Assembly (NCBI RefSeq): GCF_000346755.1
Contig: NZ_ANNV01000148.1
Coordinates: forward strand, 62,001 to 126,000
Length of the DNA: 64,000 bases
Direction: 5' to 3'
Source of the DNA: Pseudomonas sp. CBZ-4
GTDB lineage: Bacteria; Pseudomonadota; Gammaproteobacteria; Pseudomonadales; Pseudomonadaceae
Part shown: one piece after another, positions 24,789 to 33,811 of the stretch
Position numbering within the stretch: the first letter of the stretch is position 1
Layout of the letters: every line of letters starts with the position of its first letter
Position numbers and translations under genes: made by a program
Notes under the pieces: generated by a model
Databases searched by the model: none
The model's input: only the letters and a program-made list of their open reading frames with translations
What the model was told of the DNA's origin: nothing

Positions 24789-25040
24789 ATGCCGTTTTCA
24801 CCGGAAGAAAGATTTCTGCTGCTTGCGCTCAAGGGCGTAGGGCCGACCGTGATTGCTCGACTTGAACAGATGGGCATCGAATCCCTGGCCGAGCTCGGAG
24901 AATCGAACGTCAGTGACATTCTGGCGCAAGCCTCAGCCGCAGTAGGTTCGACCTGTTGGAAAAACAGCCCACAAGCCCGGGCCGCCATTACCGCGGCGGT
25001 TGGCCTTGCGAGAAGCACTATTGCGCGAGATCCAGCCTGA
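24789..25040 (+). CDS. Helix-hairpin-helix protein (Cdd1/pathogenicity-locus type)
   Basis: The 83-residue product has two helix-hairpin-helix-like segments (LLLALKGVGPTVIARLEQMG and the following LAELGES), a nonspecific DNA-binding fold found in small Cdd1-type proteins. The ATG at 24789 follows AAAAGGA; the upstream part of the frame is not credible coding. Role unknown. Confidence 0.75.
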   Translation: MPFSPEERFLLLALKGVGPTVIARLEQMGIESLAELGESNVSDILAQASAAVGSTCWKNSPQARAAITAAVGLARSTIARDPA

Positions 25041-25102
25041 CCAGTGGATTCGCACGCACAACGCCTGGTGCCAGGCTGCGGCCACGTGTAAATCCAGACA
25101 AC

Positions 25103-25132
25103 AAAAAAAGGCCCACCTTTCGGTGAGCCTTT
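25103..25132 (-). terminator. Terminator of the tRNA-Val(GAC) transcript
   Basis: Arms at 25107-25117 and 25122-25132 pair with one G-U on the minus-strand RNA around a 4-base loop. A run of A from 25103 gives the U-tract in that direction. It can also stop the convergent HhH transcript. Confidence 0.85.
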
Positions 25133-25161
25133 CTAGACCGCCCAGCAGAGCGGATTTTGTT

Positions 25162-25238
25162 TGGTAGGCGCGATTGGACTCGAACCAACGACCCCCACCA
25201 TGTCAAGGTGGTGCTCTAACCAACTGAGCTACGTGCCT
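25162..25238 (-). tRNA. tRNA-Val (anticodon GAC)
   Basis: 77 bases including an encoded CCA. The anticodon stem CCACC/GGTGG encloses TTGACAT, giving GAC. The T-arm GTTGG-TTCGAGT-CCAAT is normal. The acceptor stem AGGCACG/CGCGCCT has one A-C mismatch at position 5-68. Confidence 0.92.
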
Positions 25239-25422
25239 GCTGTGAGACGGCATTCTACGGAATTCCGGAGGGGTGTCAACATCTTTTTTGCAGCTAACCC
25301 TATGAATATGCGAATTATTTATTTGAGCTGGGGATACCCGTGGTTTTCGGGTGGCTGGCAGGCAATTTTCAACTCAGGTAGGATCGGGGCACTCGTAAAA
25401 AATATAAAACAGAGGTTCCAGG

Positions 25423-26706
25423 ATGGCGAACACCCCCTACCCCCAGTCGTATTACGCCGCGTCCGCGAATGCGGTTCCGCCCCGCCCGGTGCTGCAAGGT
25501 GATGTCGAAACCGATGTGTGCGTGATTGGCGCCGGCTACACCGGCCTCTCCAGCGCGCTGTTCCTGCTGGAGAACGGTTTTCGCGTGACGGTGCTGGAAG
25601 CCGCCAAGGTAGGGTTTGGCGCGTCAGGCCGTAACGGTGGGCAGATCGTCAACAGCTATAGCCGAGATATTGATGTCATCGAGCGCAGCGTCGGCCCCCA
25701 GCAGGCGCAATTGCTCGGGCAGATGGCGTTTGAGGGCGGCCGGATCGTCCGCGAGCGGGTTGCCAAATATCAGATCCAGTGCGACCTGAAGGACGGCGGT
25801 GTGTTCGCCGCACTCAACAGCAAGCACATGGGCCACCTGGAGTCGCAGAAGCGCCTGTGGGAGCGCTACGGCCATACACAGCTGGAACTGCTGGACGAGC
25901 GCCGCATCCGCGAAGTCGTGGCGTGTGACAACTATGTGGGCGGCCTGCTGGACATGAGCGGCGGTCACATCCACCCACTCAACCTGGCCCTGGGTGAAGC
26001 GGCGGCAGTGGAGTCCCTGGGCGGCACGATCTACGAACAGTCGCCGGCGCTACGTATCGAGCGTGGCGCCAATCCGGTGGTGTACACCGCCGAGGGCAAG
26101 GTCAGGGCCAAGTTCATCATCGTCGCGGGCAACGCCTACCTGGGGAACCTGGTGCCGGAACTGGCGGCCAAGTCGATGCCATGCGGTACCCAGGTCATCA
26201 CCACCGCACCGCTGGGCGACGAGCTGGCGAAGACATTGCTACCACAGGATTACTGCGTCGAAGACTGCAACTACCTGCTCGACTACTACCGCCTCACCAG
26301 CGACAAACGCCTGATCTTCGGCGGTGGCGTGGTGTACGGCGCGCGCGACCCGGCGAACATCGAAGCAATCATCCGCCCGAAGATGCTCAAGGCCTTCCCG
26401 CAGCTCAAGGACGTGAAGATCGACTACGCCTGGACCGGCAACTTCCTGCTGACCCTGTCGCGCCTGCCGCAGGTAGGCCGCCTGGGCGACAATATCTATT
26501 ACTCACAGGGCTGCAGCGGCCATGGCGTGACGTACACGCACCTGGCGGGCAACGTACTGGCGGAGGCATTGCGAGGACAGGCAGAGCGTTTTGACGCGTT
26601 TGCCGACCTGCCGCACTACCCGTTCCCGGGCGGGCAATTGTTGCGTACACCGTTTGCGGCGCTGGGGGCTTGGTATTACGGGCTGCGAGACAAGCTAGGG
26701 TTCTGA
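25423..26706 (+). CDS. puuB: FAD-dependent oxidoreductase, gamma-glutamylputrescine oxidase-like
   Basis: The 427-residue DAO-family flavoenzyme has an N-terminal dinucleotide-binding motif (VIGAGYTGLSSALFL, glycines at residues 36-41), the GASGRNGGQI flavin segment and a C-terminal QGCSGHGV motif. It resembles PuuB, which oxidises gamma-glutamylputrescine in polyamine catabolism. No other puu genes are adjacent, so an alternative amine substrate is possible. The ATG follows AGAGG. A REPIN-like element lies 12 bases downstream. Confidence 0.8.
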   Translation: MANTPYPQSYYAASANAVPPRPVLQGDVETDVCVIGAGYTGLSSALFLLENGFRVTVLEAAKVGFGASGRNGGQIVNSYSRDIDVIERSVGPQQAQLLGQMAFEGGRIVRERVAKYQIQCDLKDGGVFAALNSKHMGHLESQKRLWERYGHTQLELLDERRIREVVACDNYVGGLLDMSGGHIHPLNLALGEAAAVESLGGTIYEQSPALRIERGANPVVYTAEGKVRAKFIIVAGNAYLGNLVPELAAKSMPCGTQVITTAPLGDELAKTLLPQDYCVEDCNYLLDYYRLTSDKRLIFGGGVVYGARDPANIEAIIRPKMLKAFPQLKDVKIDYAWTGNFLLTLSRLPQVGRLGDNIYYSQGCSGHGVTYTHLAGNVLAEALRGQAERFDAFADLPHYPFPGGQLLRTPFAALGAWYYGLRDKLGF

Positions 26707-26718
26707 CCACAATCCAAC

Positions 26719-26808
26719 TGTGGGAGCGGGCTTGCCCGCGATGGCGCCGGATCAGTCAACAAACTCACCAACTGATATACCGCTATCGCGGGCAAGCCCG
26801 CTCCCACA
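26719..26808. repeat. REPIN-like inverted pair (CGGGCTTGCCCGCGAT type)
   Basis: TGTGGGAGCGGGCTTGCCCG begins at 26719 and its inverted counterpart ends at 26808, with about 35 bases of unrelated DNA between. Each copy can fold alone, and the pair forms a long hairpin. This is the extragenic palindrome class common in fluorescent pseudomonads. Confidence 0.9.
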
Positions 26809-26848
26809 CTTTTGACCTGTTGGTGTCACTGGACCAAATCGCAGGCAC

Positions 26849-26875
26849 AAAAAACCCCGGTCTTTCGACCAGGGT
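26849..26875 (-). terminator. Terminator of the tRNA-Val-Asp-Asp operon
   Basis: Arms at 26854-26862 and 26867-26875 form a 9-bp stem (one G-U on the minus RNA) with a GAAA loop. It is followed on the minus strand by at least six U. Confidence 0.88.
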
Positions 26876-26948
26876 CTTTGCTATCGGATCAAAGTAGCCA
26901 GAGGCTTTCTTTGTGCTTCAAGGCGTTCAGTGGGCCCTGGAGCAGATA

Positions 26949-27025
26949 TGGCGCAGCGGACGGGACTCGAACCCGCGACCCCCGGCGTGACAGGCCGGTA
27001 TTCTAACCGACTGAACTACCGCTGC
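26949..27025 (-). tRNA. tRNA-Asp (anticodon GTC), copy 2 in transcription order
   Basis: 77 bases with encoded CCA. Acceptor stem GCAGCGG/CCGCTGC pairs perfectly. The anticodon loop in CCGGCCTGTCACGCCGG gives GTC. Sequence identical to the copy at 27131-27207. Confidence 0.97.
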
Positions 27026-27130
27026 GTATCGCTTGACTGGCTGGGTATAAACCCCCAACCGTCTTTAAACATCTGATCAACCAGCCTTGGCTGTTCGATC
27101 TCAAGCCTGACAGATCAGACCTGGAAAATA

Positions 27131-27207
27131 TGGCGCAGCGGACGGGACTCGAACCCGCGACCCCCGGCGTGACAGGCCGGTATTCTAACCGACTGAACTA
27201 CCGCTGC
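27131..27207 (-). tRNA. tRNA-Asp (anticodon GTC), copy 1 in transcription order
   Basis: 77 bases, identical to the downstream copy, 105 bases from it, in a three-tRNA minus-strand operon with tRNA-Val(TAC). Confidence 0.97.
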
Positions 27208-27262
27208 GCGTCGGTGCAACCTTTAACGTTGCGTCTTGCCCTAAGGCAAAACTCTCAAGAAG

Positions 27263-27338
27263 TGGTGGGTGATGACGGGATCGAACCGCCGACCCTCTGC
27301 TTGTAAGGCAGATGCTCTCCCAGCTGAGCTAATCACCC
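27263..27338 (-). tRNA. tRNA-Val (anticodon TAC)
   Basis: 76 bases with encoded CCA. Acceptor stem GGGTGAT/ATCACCC pairs fully. Anticodon stem CTGCC/AAGCAG region gives TAC. First tRNA of the Val-Asp-Asp operon. Confidence 0.96.
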
Positions 27339-27445
27339 TTTGCTTCGTTGAGGCCGCGAAATTTACGCAGGTAACGGACCTAAGTCAATAGCCTGCTTGA
27401 AGTTTTTCTGAAAAAGACAAAAATGCTTCAAGACAGCTACCCGCC

Positions 27446-28225
27446 CTACTCGCTGTAAATCATCTTCTTGCTCATGCCACCGTCCACGACAAACTCTTGC
27501 CCGGTGACAAACCCAGCCTGGCGCGACAACAACCACGCCACCATTGCCGCCACATCCTCCACCGTACCGACCCTGCCCGCAGGATGCTGGGCATGGTCGA
27601 CATCCGTCAAAGGCTCGGCACGCCGCGCAGCCGGATCACGCGCATCGATCCAGCCAGGGCTTACAGCGTTGACCCGCACTTCCGGGCCAAGGCTCATGGC
27701 CAGCGCGTGGGTGAGCGCCAGCAAACCACCCTTGCTCGCCGCATAGGCTTCGGTGTCCGGCTCGGACTGACGAGCGCGGGTTGAAGCCAGGTTGACGATG
27801 GCACCGCCATGGGCACGCAGGTACGGCGCACAGTGCTTGGCCAACAACATCGGCCCACTGAGATTCACCGCGAGCACACGGTTCCAGTAGGCCAGGTCGA
27901 GGCTTTCCAGGGTGATATTGCGCGGATCAGCCACCGCCGCATTGCACACTAAGGCATCCAGGCGCCCAAATTGCCCAAGCACCTCGGCAACGCCCTGGGC
28001 GACCTGCTTCTCATCGGCCACATCCATGGTGATAAACCAGGCGTTTTCCCCCAGCACCTTGGACACCTTGGAACCCCGCTCGCGGTCCAGGTCGGTCAAC
28101 ACCACCTGCCAGCCTTCACTGATCAGCCATGCGGCAATCCCGAGGCCGATACCACGGGCAGCACCCGTCACCAACGCGACGCGGCCGTTAGTGGCCGCCG
28201 CGCCCTCCTGGGACCATTCGATCAC
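27446..28225 (-). CDS. Short-chain dehydrogenase/reductase
   Basis: The 259-residue classical SDR has the Rossmann motif TGAARGIG (residues 20-27), NAA near 95-97 and the catalytic triad Ser148, Tyr161 and Lys165 (YAASK). The C-terminal segment FVTGQEFVVDGG is typical. It uses NAD(P)H to reduce or oxidise an unknown alcohol or ketone. Its start overlaps the metZ stop by 4 bases, so they are co-translated, but the substrate is not revealed by that. Confidence 0.88.
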   Translation of the reverse strand: MIEWSQEGAAATNGRVALVTGAARGIGLGIAAWLISEGWQVVLTDLDRERGSKVSKVLGENAWFITMDVADEKQVAQGVAEVLGQFGRLDALVCNAAVADPRNITLESLDLAYWNRVLAVNLSGPMLLAKHCAPYLRAHGGAIVNLASTRARQSEPDTEAYAASKGGLLALTHALAMSLGPEVRVNAVSPGWIDARDPAARRAEPLTDVDHAQHPAGRVGTVEDVAAMVAWLLSRQAGFVTGQEFVVDGGMSKKMIYSE

Positions 28226-29433
28226 AAGGCCGCCAGCCCGCGAGCCAGGTCAGCCTGCAAGTCGGCCACATCTTCCAGGCCCACCGCGATACGGATCAGG
28301 CTGTCACGGATGCCCGCCGCCTCACGCTCTTGCGGCGCCAGGCGCCCGTGAGATGTGGTGCTCGGATGGGTGATGGTGGTCTTGCTGTCGCCCAGGTTGG
28401 CGGTGATGGAAATCAGGCGCGTGGCATCGATAAAGCGCCAGGCGCCGTCTTTGCCGCCCTTCACTTCAAAGCTCACCACTGCACCGAAACCACGCTGCTG
28501 GCGCTGGGCCAACTCGTGTTGCGGGTGGCTCTTGAGGCCGGCGTAGTGCACCTTCTCGATACCATCCTGCTGCTCCAGCCACTCGGCCAGTGCCTGCGCG
28601 TTGGCGCAATGGGCTTTCATGCGCAGGCTGAGGGTTTCCAGGCCTTTGAGGAAGATCCAGGCGTTGAACGGGCTCAAGGTCGGGCCAGCGGTGCGCAGGA
28701 AGCCGACGATTTCCTTCATCTGCTCGCCGCGACCAGCAACCACGCCGCCCATGCAACGACCCTGGCCGTCGATGAACTTGGTGGCCGAGTGCACAACGAT
28801 GTCCGCGCCCAACTTCAGCGGCTGCTGCAATGCCGGCGTGCAGAAGCAGTTATCCACCACCAGCATCGCGCCCTTGGCGTGAGCCACTTCGGACAACGCG
28901 GCGATATCCACCAACTCGGCGAGCGGGTTGGACGGCGACTCGACGAACAACAGCTTGGTATTGGCCTTGATCGCTGCGTCCCAACCGGAAAGATCCGCCA
29001 GCGGCACGTAGTCCACTTCGATACCGAAGCGTTTGAAATACTTCTCGAACAGACTGATGGTCGAGCCGAACACACTGCGCGACACCAACACGTGGTCGCC
29101 GGCGCTGCACAGGCTCATCACCACCGCCAGGATCGCCGCCATGCCGGTCGCCGTGGCTACCGCCTGCTCAGCGCCTTCCAGGGCCGCGATACGCTCTTCG
29201 AACGCACGCACGGTCGGGTTGGTGTAGCGCGAATAGACGTTGCCCGGCACTTCGCCAGCAAAGCGCGCAGCCGCATCACCGGCAGTACGGAATACATAGC
29301 TGGACGTGAAGAACATCGGATCACCGTGCTCACCTTCCGGCGTGCGGTGCTGACCGGCGCGCACAGCCAGGGTATCGAAAGCTACGCCATCGAGGTCGCT
29401 GTCCAACCGACCGGCATCCCATTCCTGACTCAT
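28222..29433 (-). CDS. metZ: O-succinylhomoserine sulfhydrylase
   Basis: The 403-residue Cys/Met-metabolism PLP enzyme has the PLP lysine at Lys219 in HSATKFIDGQG and the YSRYTNPT motif near residue 67. MetZ makes homocysteine directly from O-succinylhomoserine and sulfide, the main route in Pseudomonas. Gene order purF-metZ supports this name over cystathionine gamma-synthase (MetB). It is followed with 4-base overlap by an SDR gene. Confidence 0.93.
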   Translation of the reverse strand: MSQEWDAGRLDSDLDGVAFDTLAVRAGQHRTPEGEHGDPMFFTSSYVFRTAGDAAARFAGEVPGNVYSRYTNPTVRAFEERIAALEGAEQAVATATGMAAILAVVMSLCSAGDHVLVSRSVFGSTISLFEKYFKRFGIEVDYVPLADLSGWDAAIKANTKLLFVESPSNPLAELVDIAALSEVAHAKGAMLVVDNCFCTPALQQPLKLGADIVVHSATKFIDGQGRCMGGVVAGRGEQMKEIVGFLRTAGPTLSPFNAWIFLKGLETLSLRMKAHCANAQALAEWLEQQDGIEKVHYAGLKSHPQHELAQRQQRGFGAVVSFEVKGGKDGAWRFIDATRLISITANLGDSKTTITHPSTTSHGRLAPQEREAAGIRDSLIRIAVGLEDVADLQADLARGLAAL

Positions 29434-29468
29434 GCTGCCACTCCTTACTCGATTCTTTATTTAAGATA

Positions 29469-29492
29469 CAAAACCGGCCCCTCAGGGCCGGT
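29469..29492 (-). terminator. Terminator between purF and metZ
   Basis: ACCGGCCC (29473-29480) pairs with GGGCCGGT (29485-29492) around a 4-base loop. On the minus RNA it is followed by UUUUGU. It separates metZ from the purF transcript, so metZ may have its own promoter or depend on readthrough. Confidence 0.8.
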
Positions 29493-29498
29493 GTCTAC

Positions 29499-31004
29499 TC
29501 AGTTGTTGTACAGATCGATGATCGCGCTGACCGCCTGGGTCTTGATCTTCGACGAGTCGTTGCGCGCCTGCTCGATCTTGTTCAGGTAGGCCTCATCGAC
29601 ATCACCGGTCACGTACTTGCCGTCGAACACGGCGCAGTCGAACTGCTCGATCTTGATCTTGCCACCACCCACGGCTTCGATCAGGTCCGGCAGGTCCTGA
29701 TAGATCAGCCAATCGGCGCCGATCAGGTCGGCAACGTCCTGGGTCGTGCGGTTGTGGGCGATCAGCTCGTGGGCGCTCGGCATGTCGATGCCGTACACGT
29801 TCGGGTAACGCACAGCTGGGGCTGCGGAGCAGAAGTACACGTTCTTCGCACCGGCTTCGCGGGCCATCTGGATGATCTGCTTGCAGGTGGTGCCACGCAC
29901 GATGGAGTCATCCACCAGCATCACGTTCTTGCCACGGAACTCCAGCTCGATGGCGTTGAGCTTCTGGCGCACCGACTTCTTGCGTGCTGCCTGACCCGGC
30001 ATGATGAAGGTACGGCCGATGTAGCGGTTCTTCACGAAGCCTTCGCGGAACTTCACGCCCAGGTGGTTGGCCAGCTCCAGTGCAGCGGTACGACTGGTGT
30101 CCGGGATCGGAATCACTACGTCGATGTCGTGCTCAGGACGCTCGCGCAGGATCTTCTCGGCCAGCTTCTCGCCCATGCGCAGGCGCGCCTTGTACACCGA
30201 AACGCCATCGATGATCGAATCCGGGCGCGCCAGGTAGACGTGCTCGAAAATGCATGGGGTCAGTTTCGGTGCCACGGCGCACTGGCGGGTGTGCAGCTTG
30301 CCATCTTCGGTGATGTACACCGCTTCGCCCGGCGCGAGGTCGCGGATCAGGGTGAAGCCCAGCACGTCCAGGGACACGCTTTCGGACGCGATCATGTACT
30401 CGACGCCTTCGTCGGTGTGACGCTGGCCGAACACGATCGGACGGATGCCATGGGGGTCACGGAAGCCAACGATGCCGTAACCGGTCACCATCGCTACGAC
30501 CGCGTAGCCACCGACACAACGGTTGTGCACGTCAGTGACGGCAGCGAACACGTCTTCTTCGGTCGGCTGCAGCTTGCCGCGCTGGGCCAGCTCGTGAGCG
30601 AACACGTTCAGCAGCACTTCCGAATCGGAGCTGGTGTTGACGTGGCGCAGGTCAGATTCGTAAATCTCCTTGGCCAGCTGTTCAACGTTGGTCAGGTTGC
30701 CGTTATGCGCCAGGGTGATGCCGTAAGGCGAGTTGACGTAAAACGGTTGAGCTTCGGCCGAAGTCGAGCTACCGGCAGTCGGGTAACGCACATGGCCAAT
30801 GCCCATGTGCCCGACGAGGCGCTGCATGTGACGCTGATGAAACACGTCACGTACCAGGCCATTGTCCTTGCGCAGGAATAACCGGCCGTCGTGGCTGGTC
30901 ACAATACCGGCAGCGTCCTGGCCGCGGTGCTGGAGGACGGTTAGCGCGTCATACAGCGCCTGATTGACGTTCGACTTACCGACGATACCGACGATGCCAC
31001 ACAT
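29499..31004 (-). CDS. purF: Amidophosphoribosyltransferase
   Basis: The 501-residue enzyme of purine synthesis makes phosphoribosylamine from PRPP and glutamine. The N-terminal glutaminase begins MCGIVGIVG, with the catalytic Cys exposed after Met removal. The C-terminal phosphoribosyltransferase has the PRPP loop MLVDDSIVRGTT. The ATG at 31002-31004 was chosen because Cys must be residue 2; the ORF extends 3 codons further. It follows cvpA by 41 bases, the standard order. Confidence 0.97.
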   Translation of the reverse strand: MCGIVGIVGKSNVNQALYDALTVLQHRGQDAAGIVTSHDGRLFLRKDNGLVRDVFHQRHMQRLVGHMGIGHVRYPTAGSSTSAEAQPFYVNSPYGITLAHNGNLTNVEQLAKEIYESDLRHVNTSSDSEVLLNVFAHELAQRGKLQPTEEDVFAAVTDVHNRCVGGYAVVAMVTGYGIVGFRDPHGIRPIVFGQRHTDEGVEYMIASESVSLDVLGFTLIRDLAPGEAVYITEDGKLHTRQCAVAPKLTPCIFEHVYLARPDSIIDGVSVYKARLRMGEKLAEKILRERPEHDIDVVIPIPDTSRTAALELANHLGVKFREGFVKNRYIGRTFIMPGQAARKKSVRQKLNAIELEFRGKNVMLVDDSIVRGTTCKQIIQMAREAGAKNVYFCSAAPAVRYPNVYGIDMPSAHELIAHNRTTQDVADLIGADWLIYQDLPDLIEAVGGGKIKIEQFDCAVFDGKYVTGDVDEAYLNKIEQARNDSSKIKTQAVSAIIDLYNN

Positions 31005-31045
31005 GCGACGCAACCCCTACTTAATGAATCTTGACTGAACACAGC

Positions 31046-31603
31046 TTACTGCGGCGTTTTGGCCGGCAAGAGGTGTTCCTTGAACGGAAGATCAGCGGGT
31101 ACGCTGATTCCGCTGGCCAGCCACTGACTGCTCCACCCCAGAATGAGGTTCTTGGACCAATCGGCAACCAATAGAAATTTTGGCACGAGTACCGACTCCT
31201 GCCACCACGAATCCTGCTGTACTGGCCCCAGGCTCAACAGCCCGACCGCCACAACCACCAGCAACGCGCCACGCGCGGCACCAAAGGCCATGCCGAGAAA
31301 TCGATCGGTACCGGAGAGGCCGGTGACACGTATCAACTCGCCAATAAGATAATTGACCATTGCCCCCACCAGCAGCGTGGCGATGAACATGATGGCGCAG
31401 CCCGCGATGACGCGAGCCGAAGGTGTCTCGATGTATCCGGCCAGGTAGACCGACAGTGAACCACCGAACATCCAGGCTACGACTCCTGCGATGATCCAGG
31501 TCAGCAACGACAGAGCTTCTTTTACGAAGCCGCGGCTTAGACTGATCAAAGCGGAGATGGCGACGATTGCAACGATCGCCCAATCAACCCAGGTAAATGG
31601 CAC
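31046..31603 (-). CDS. cvpA: CvpA-family membrane protein
   Basis: The 185-residue inner-membrane protein has about four transmembrane helices (starting TWVDWAIVAIVAISALISLSR) and the conserved SRGFVKEALSL motif. CvpA was named for colicin V production and is linked to envelope robustness in enterics; its molecular role is unclear. It lies upstream of purF as in many gammaproteobacteria. Confidence 0.95.
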   Translation of the reverse strand: MPFTWVDWAIVAIVAISALISLSRGFVKEALSLLTWIIAGVVAWMFGGSLSVYLAGYIETPSARVIAGCAIMFIATLLVGAMVNYLIGELIRVTGLSGTDRFLGMAFGAARGALLVVVAVGLLSLGPVQQDSWWQESVLVPKFLLVADWSKNLILGWSSQWLASGISVPADLPFKEHLLPAKTPQ

Positions 31604-31737
31604 AGTGCAGCCTACAGACAGATAAGGCGGCGCATTTTAGCAGAGCGCTGGGCTATCGGTAAGCGGTGATTGTGCGTGCTTTGCAAATCAGTAGTTTGTG
31701 ATGGATTGATGCCATTTCAACCCCACCCCAAAAACAA

Positions 31738-31826
31738 TGTGGGAGCTGGCTTGCCTGCGATGAGGCCGGCACATTCAACATCACTGTTGACTGCCCACCG
31801 CTATCGCAGGCAAGCCAGCTCCCACA
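31738..31826. repeat. REPIN-like inverted pair (CTGGCTTGCCTGCGAT type)
   Basis: TGTGGGAGCTGGCTTGCCTG starts at 31738 and its inverse ends at 31826. The core differs from the 26719 element (CTGG/CCTG for CGGG/CCCG), so a second sequence family is present. It fills most of the cvpA-dedD gap. Confidence 0.9.
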
Positions 31827-31860
31827 CTTGGCCTGCATTTCACTCGGAAACTGGCGGTAA

Positions 31861-32520
31861 TCAGCCGCGTTCAGGCTGGAAACGCACCACAAAACCATTG
31901 AGGTTCTGCTGGCGCCCCAGCAAATCGCGCAGGCGATCCGCCTCGGCACGCTCGATCAGCGGCCCGATAAACACCCGGTTCTTGCCGTCGGCACTGCGGA
32001 TGTAGGCGTTATAGCCCTGAGCACGCAGCTTTTTCTGCAAGGCGTCGGCGCTCTCGCGATTGGCCAGGCTGGCCAGCTGGATCGACCAACTGATCGGCAG
32101 GCCATTCGGATCGATACGGCTCTGTCCCACATCCGGCTTGCCCGGCGCGGCCGGTTGCGGCGCTACAGGCTTGGGCGCAGGAGCCGGCGCAGCAGGTTTG
32201 GCCGCCACAACGGGCGCCGGCGCTGGCTTGACCACCGGCACACTTGGCTGCACAGGCATCGACGGTGCGGTTTGCGCGGCGATTTCAGCATCGCTCGGCA
32301 CCGGCTCTTCCTCAGGCAAGGCCTGCGGCTCTGGCACCACCACCGGCTCTACCTGCACCTGAGGCACCACAGGCATCTGCGGCGCAGCGGGCGCTTCAAC
32401 CACGACCTGGCGTTGCTCATCCTGGCGGGAAAACAGCATCGGCAGGAAAATCACCGCCAACGCCACCAGAACCAGAGCTCCGACCATTCGCTGCTTGTAT
32501 GCGCTATCCAGTAATGCCAT
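31861..32520 (-). CDS. dedD: SPOR-domain membrane protein (DedD-like)
   Basis: The 219-residue protein has an N-terminal membrane anchor (ALVLVALAVIFLPMLF, about residues 15-30), a long Pro/Ala/Val-rich linker and a C-terminal SPOR domain (SWSIQLASLANRESADALQKK...). DedD is a divisome protein that binds septal peptidoglycan. The ATG at 32518-32520 has GGAGGA upstream. It overlaps folC by 17 bases. The far longer ORF upstream is a frame shadow of folC. Confidence 0.88.
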   Translation of the reverse strand: MALLDSAYKQRMVGALVLVALAVIFLPMLFSRQDEQRQVVVEAPAAPQMPVVPQVQVEPVVVPEPQALPEEEPVPSDAEIAAQTAPSMPVQPSVPVVKPAPAPVVAAKPAAPAPAPKPVAPQPAAPGKPDVGQSRIDPNGLPISWSIQLASLANRESADALQKKLRAQGYNAYIRSADGKNRVFIGPLIERAEADRLRDLLGRQQNLNGFVVRFQPERG

Positions 32521-33811
32521 GTGCAGCTTCCTCCGTGGAGCGCCGGGCCAACCACTCAAGCGCCTCGGCAACACAATAAAATGATCCGAACAACAGAATT
32601 TCGTCGTCAGGCGTGGCAACCGCGCACTGCGCCTCAAGGGCTGCAGTGACACTTGCATACGACGCCACGGACGCACCAAGGTTCTGCAACGCCGCCGCCA
32701 GCTCAACAGCCGGACGGCTGCGCGGCGAATCCAGCGGCGCGACCGCCCAGGCCTGGACATCATCCAGCAATGGCGCCACCACGCCGTCCAGATCCTTATC
32801 GGCCAGCAAGCCGAATACCGCAAGACGACGACCGACCGGCGGCGTACGCGACAGGCGCCGCGCCAGGTATTGCGCCGCATGCGGGTTATGCCCCACATCC
32901 AGCAGCAGGTTCAGGCGCTTGCCTTCCCACTCGAACGCACGGCGATCCAGGCGCCCCACCACCCGAGTGGCCTGCAGGGTCGCCGCAATCTGCCCGGCAT
33001 CCCACGGCAGATCCAGCAACAGGTAAGCCTGCAACGCCAGTGCGGCGTTTTCCATCGGCAGGTTCAGCAGCGGCAGGTCGTGCAACTCCACCACCTGACC
33101 ACGCGCATCACGCCCGCGCCATTGCCAGTGCTGCTCACCGACTTCAAGATTGAATTCGCGGCCCCGCAAGTAGAACGGGCAGCCCAGCTCGCGCACCTTG
33201 TCCAGCAAGGTATGCGGCGGGTCAATGTCACCACACAGCGCAGGCCTGCCCTGACGGAAGATCCCGGCCTTTTCATAGGCCACGGACTCACGGGTATCGC
33301 CAAGATAATCCGCATGGTCCACGCCAATACTGGTCACCAGCGCCAGGTCGGCATCCACCACGTTGACCGTATCCAGGCGCCCGCCCAAACCCACTTCCAG
33401 CACGACCACGTCCAGCTGCGCACGCTCGAACAGCCAGAACGCCGCCAGGGTGCCCATCTCGAAGTAAGTCAGGGAAATCTCGCCACGCCCGGCGTCGAGC
33501 GCGGCGAAGGCTTCGCAGAGTTGCTCATCCGTGGCTTCGACGCCATTGAGCTGCACCCGCTCGTTGTAGCGCAGCAGGTGCGGGGAATTGTACACGCCGA
33601 CCTTCAGCCCTTGGGCTTGCAGCAGCGCGGCGACAAAGGCACAGGTAGAGCCTTTGCCGTTGGTGCCGGTCACCGTGATCACGCGCGGTGCCGGCCGGCC
33701 CAACCCGAGGCGGGCCGCTACCTGTTGCGAGCGCTCCAGGCCCATGTCGATGGCGGACGGATGCAACTGCTCAAGGTAGGCGAGCCATTCGCCCAGGGTA
33801 CGTTGGGTCAT
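32504..33811 (-). CDS. folC: Dihydrofolate synthase / folylpolyglutamate synthase
   Basis: The 435-residue Mur-ligase-family enzyme has the P-loop GTNGKGST (residues 49-56) and the DVGHNPHA motif near residue 305. It adds glutamate to dihydropteroate and to folates. It overlaps accD by 4 bases and dedD by 17, forming the tightly coupled accD-folC-dedD-cvpA-purF set known in gammaproteobacteria. Confidence 0.96.
   Translation of the reverse strand: MTQRTLGEWLAYLEQLHPSAIDMGLERSQQVAARLGLGRPAPRVITVTGTNGKGSTCAFVAALLQAQGLKVGVYNSPHLLRYNERVQLNGVEATDEQLCEAFAALDAGRGEISLTYFEMGTLAAFWLFERAQLDVVVLEVGLGGRLDTVNVVDADLALVTSIGVDHADYLGDTRESVAYEKAGIFRQGRPALCGDIDPPHTLLDKVRELGCPFYLRGREFNLEVGEQHWQWRGRDARGQVVELHDLPLLNLPMENAALALQAYLLLDLPWDAGQIAATLQATRVVGRLDRRAFEWEGKRLNLLLDVGHNPHAAQYLARRLSRTPPVGRRLAVFGLLADKDLDGVVAPLLDDVQAWAVAPLDSPRSRPAVELAAALQNLGASVASYASVTAALEAQCAVATPDDEILLFGSFYCVAEALEWLARRSTEEAAHGITG

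Noticed and set aside
25355..25375. Sigma-54-like TGGCAGGCAATTTTCA upstream of the PuuB-like gene
   Set aside because: The -12 element reads TC instead of GC, so the diagnostic dinucleotide is missing.
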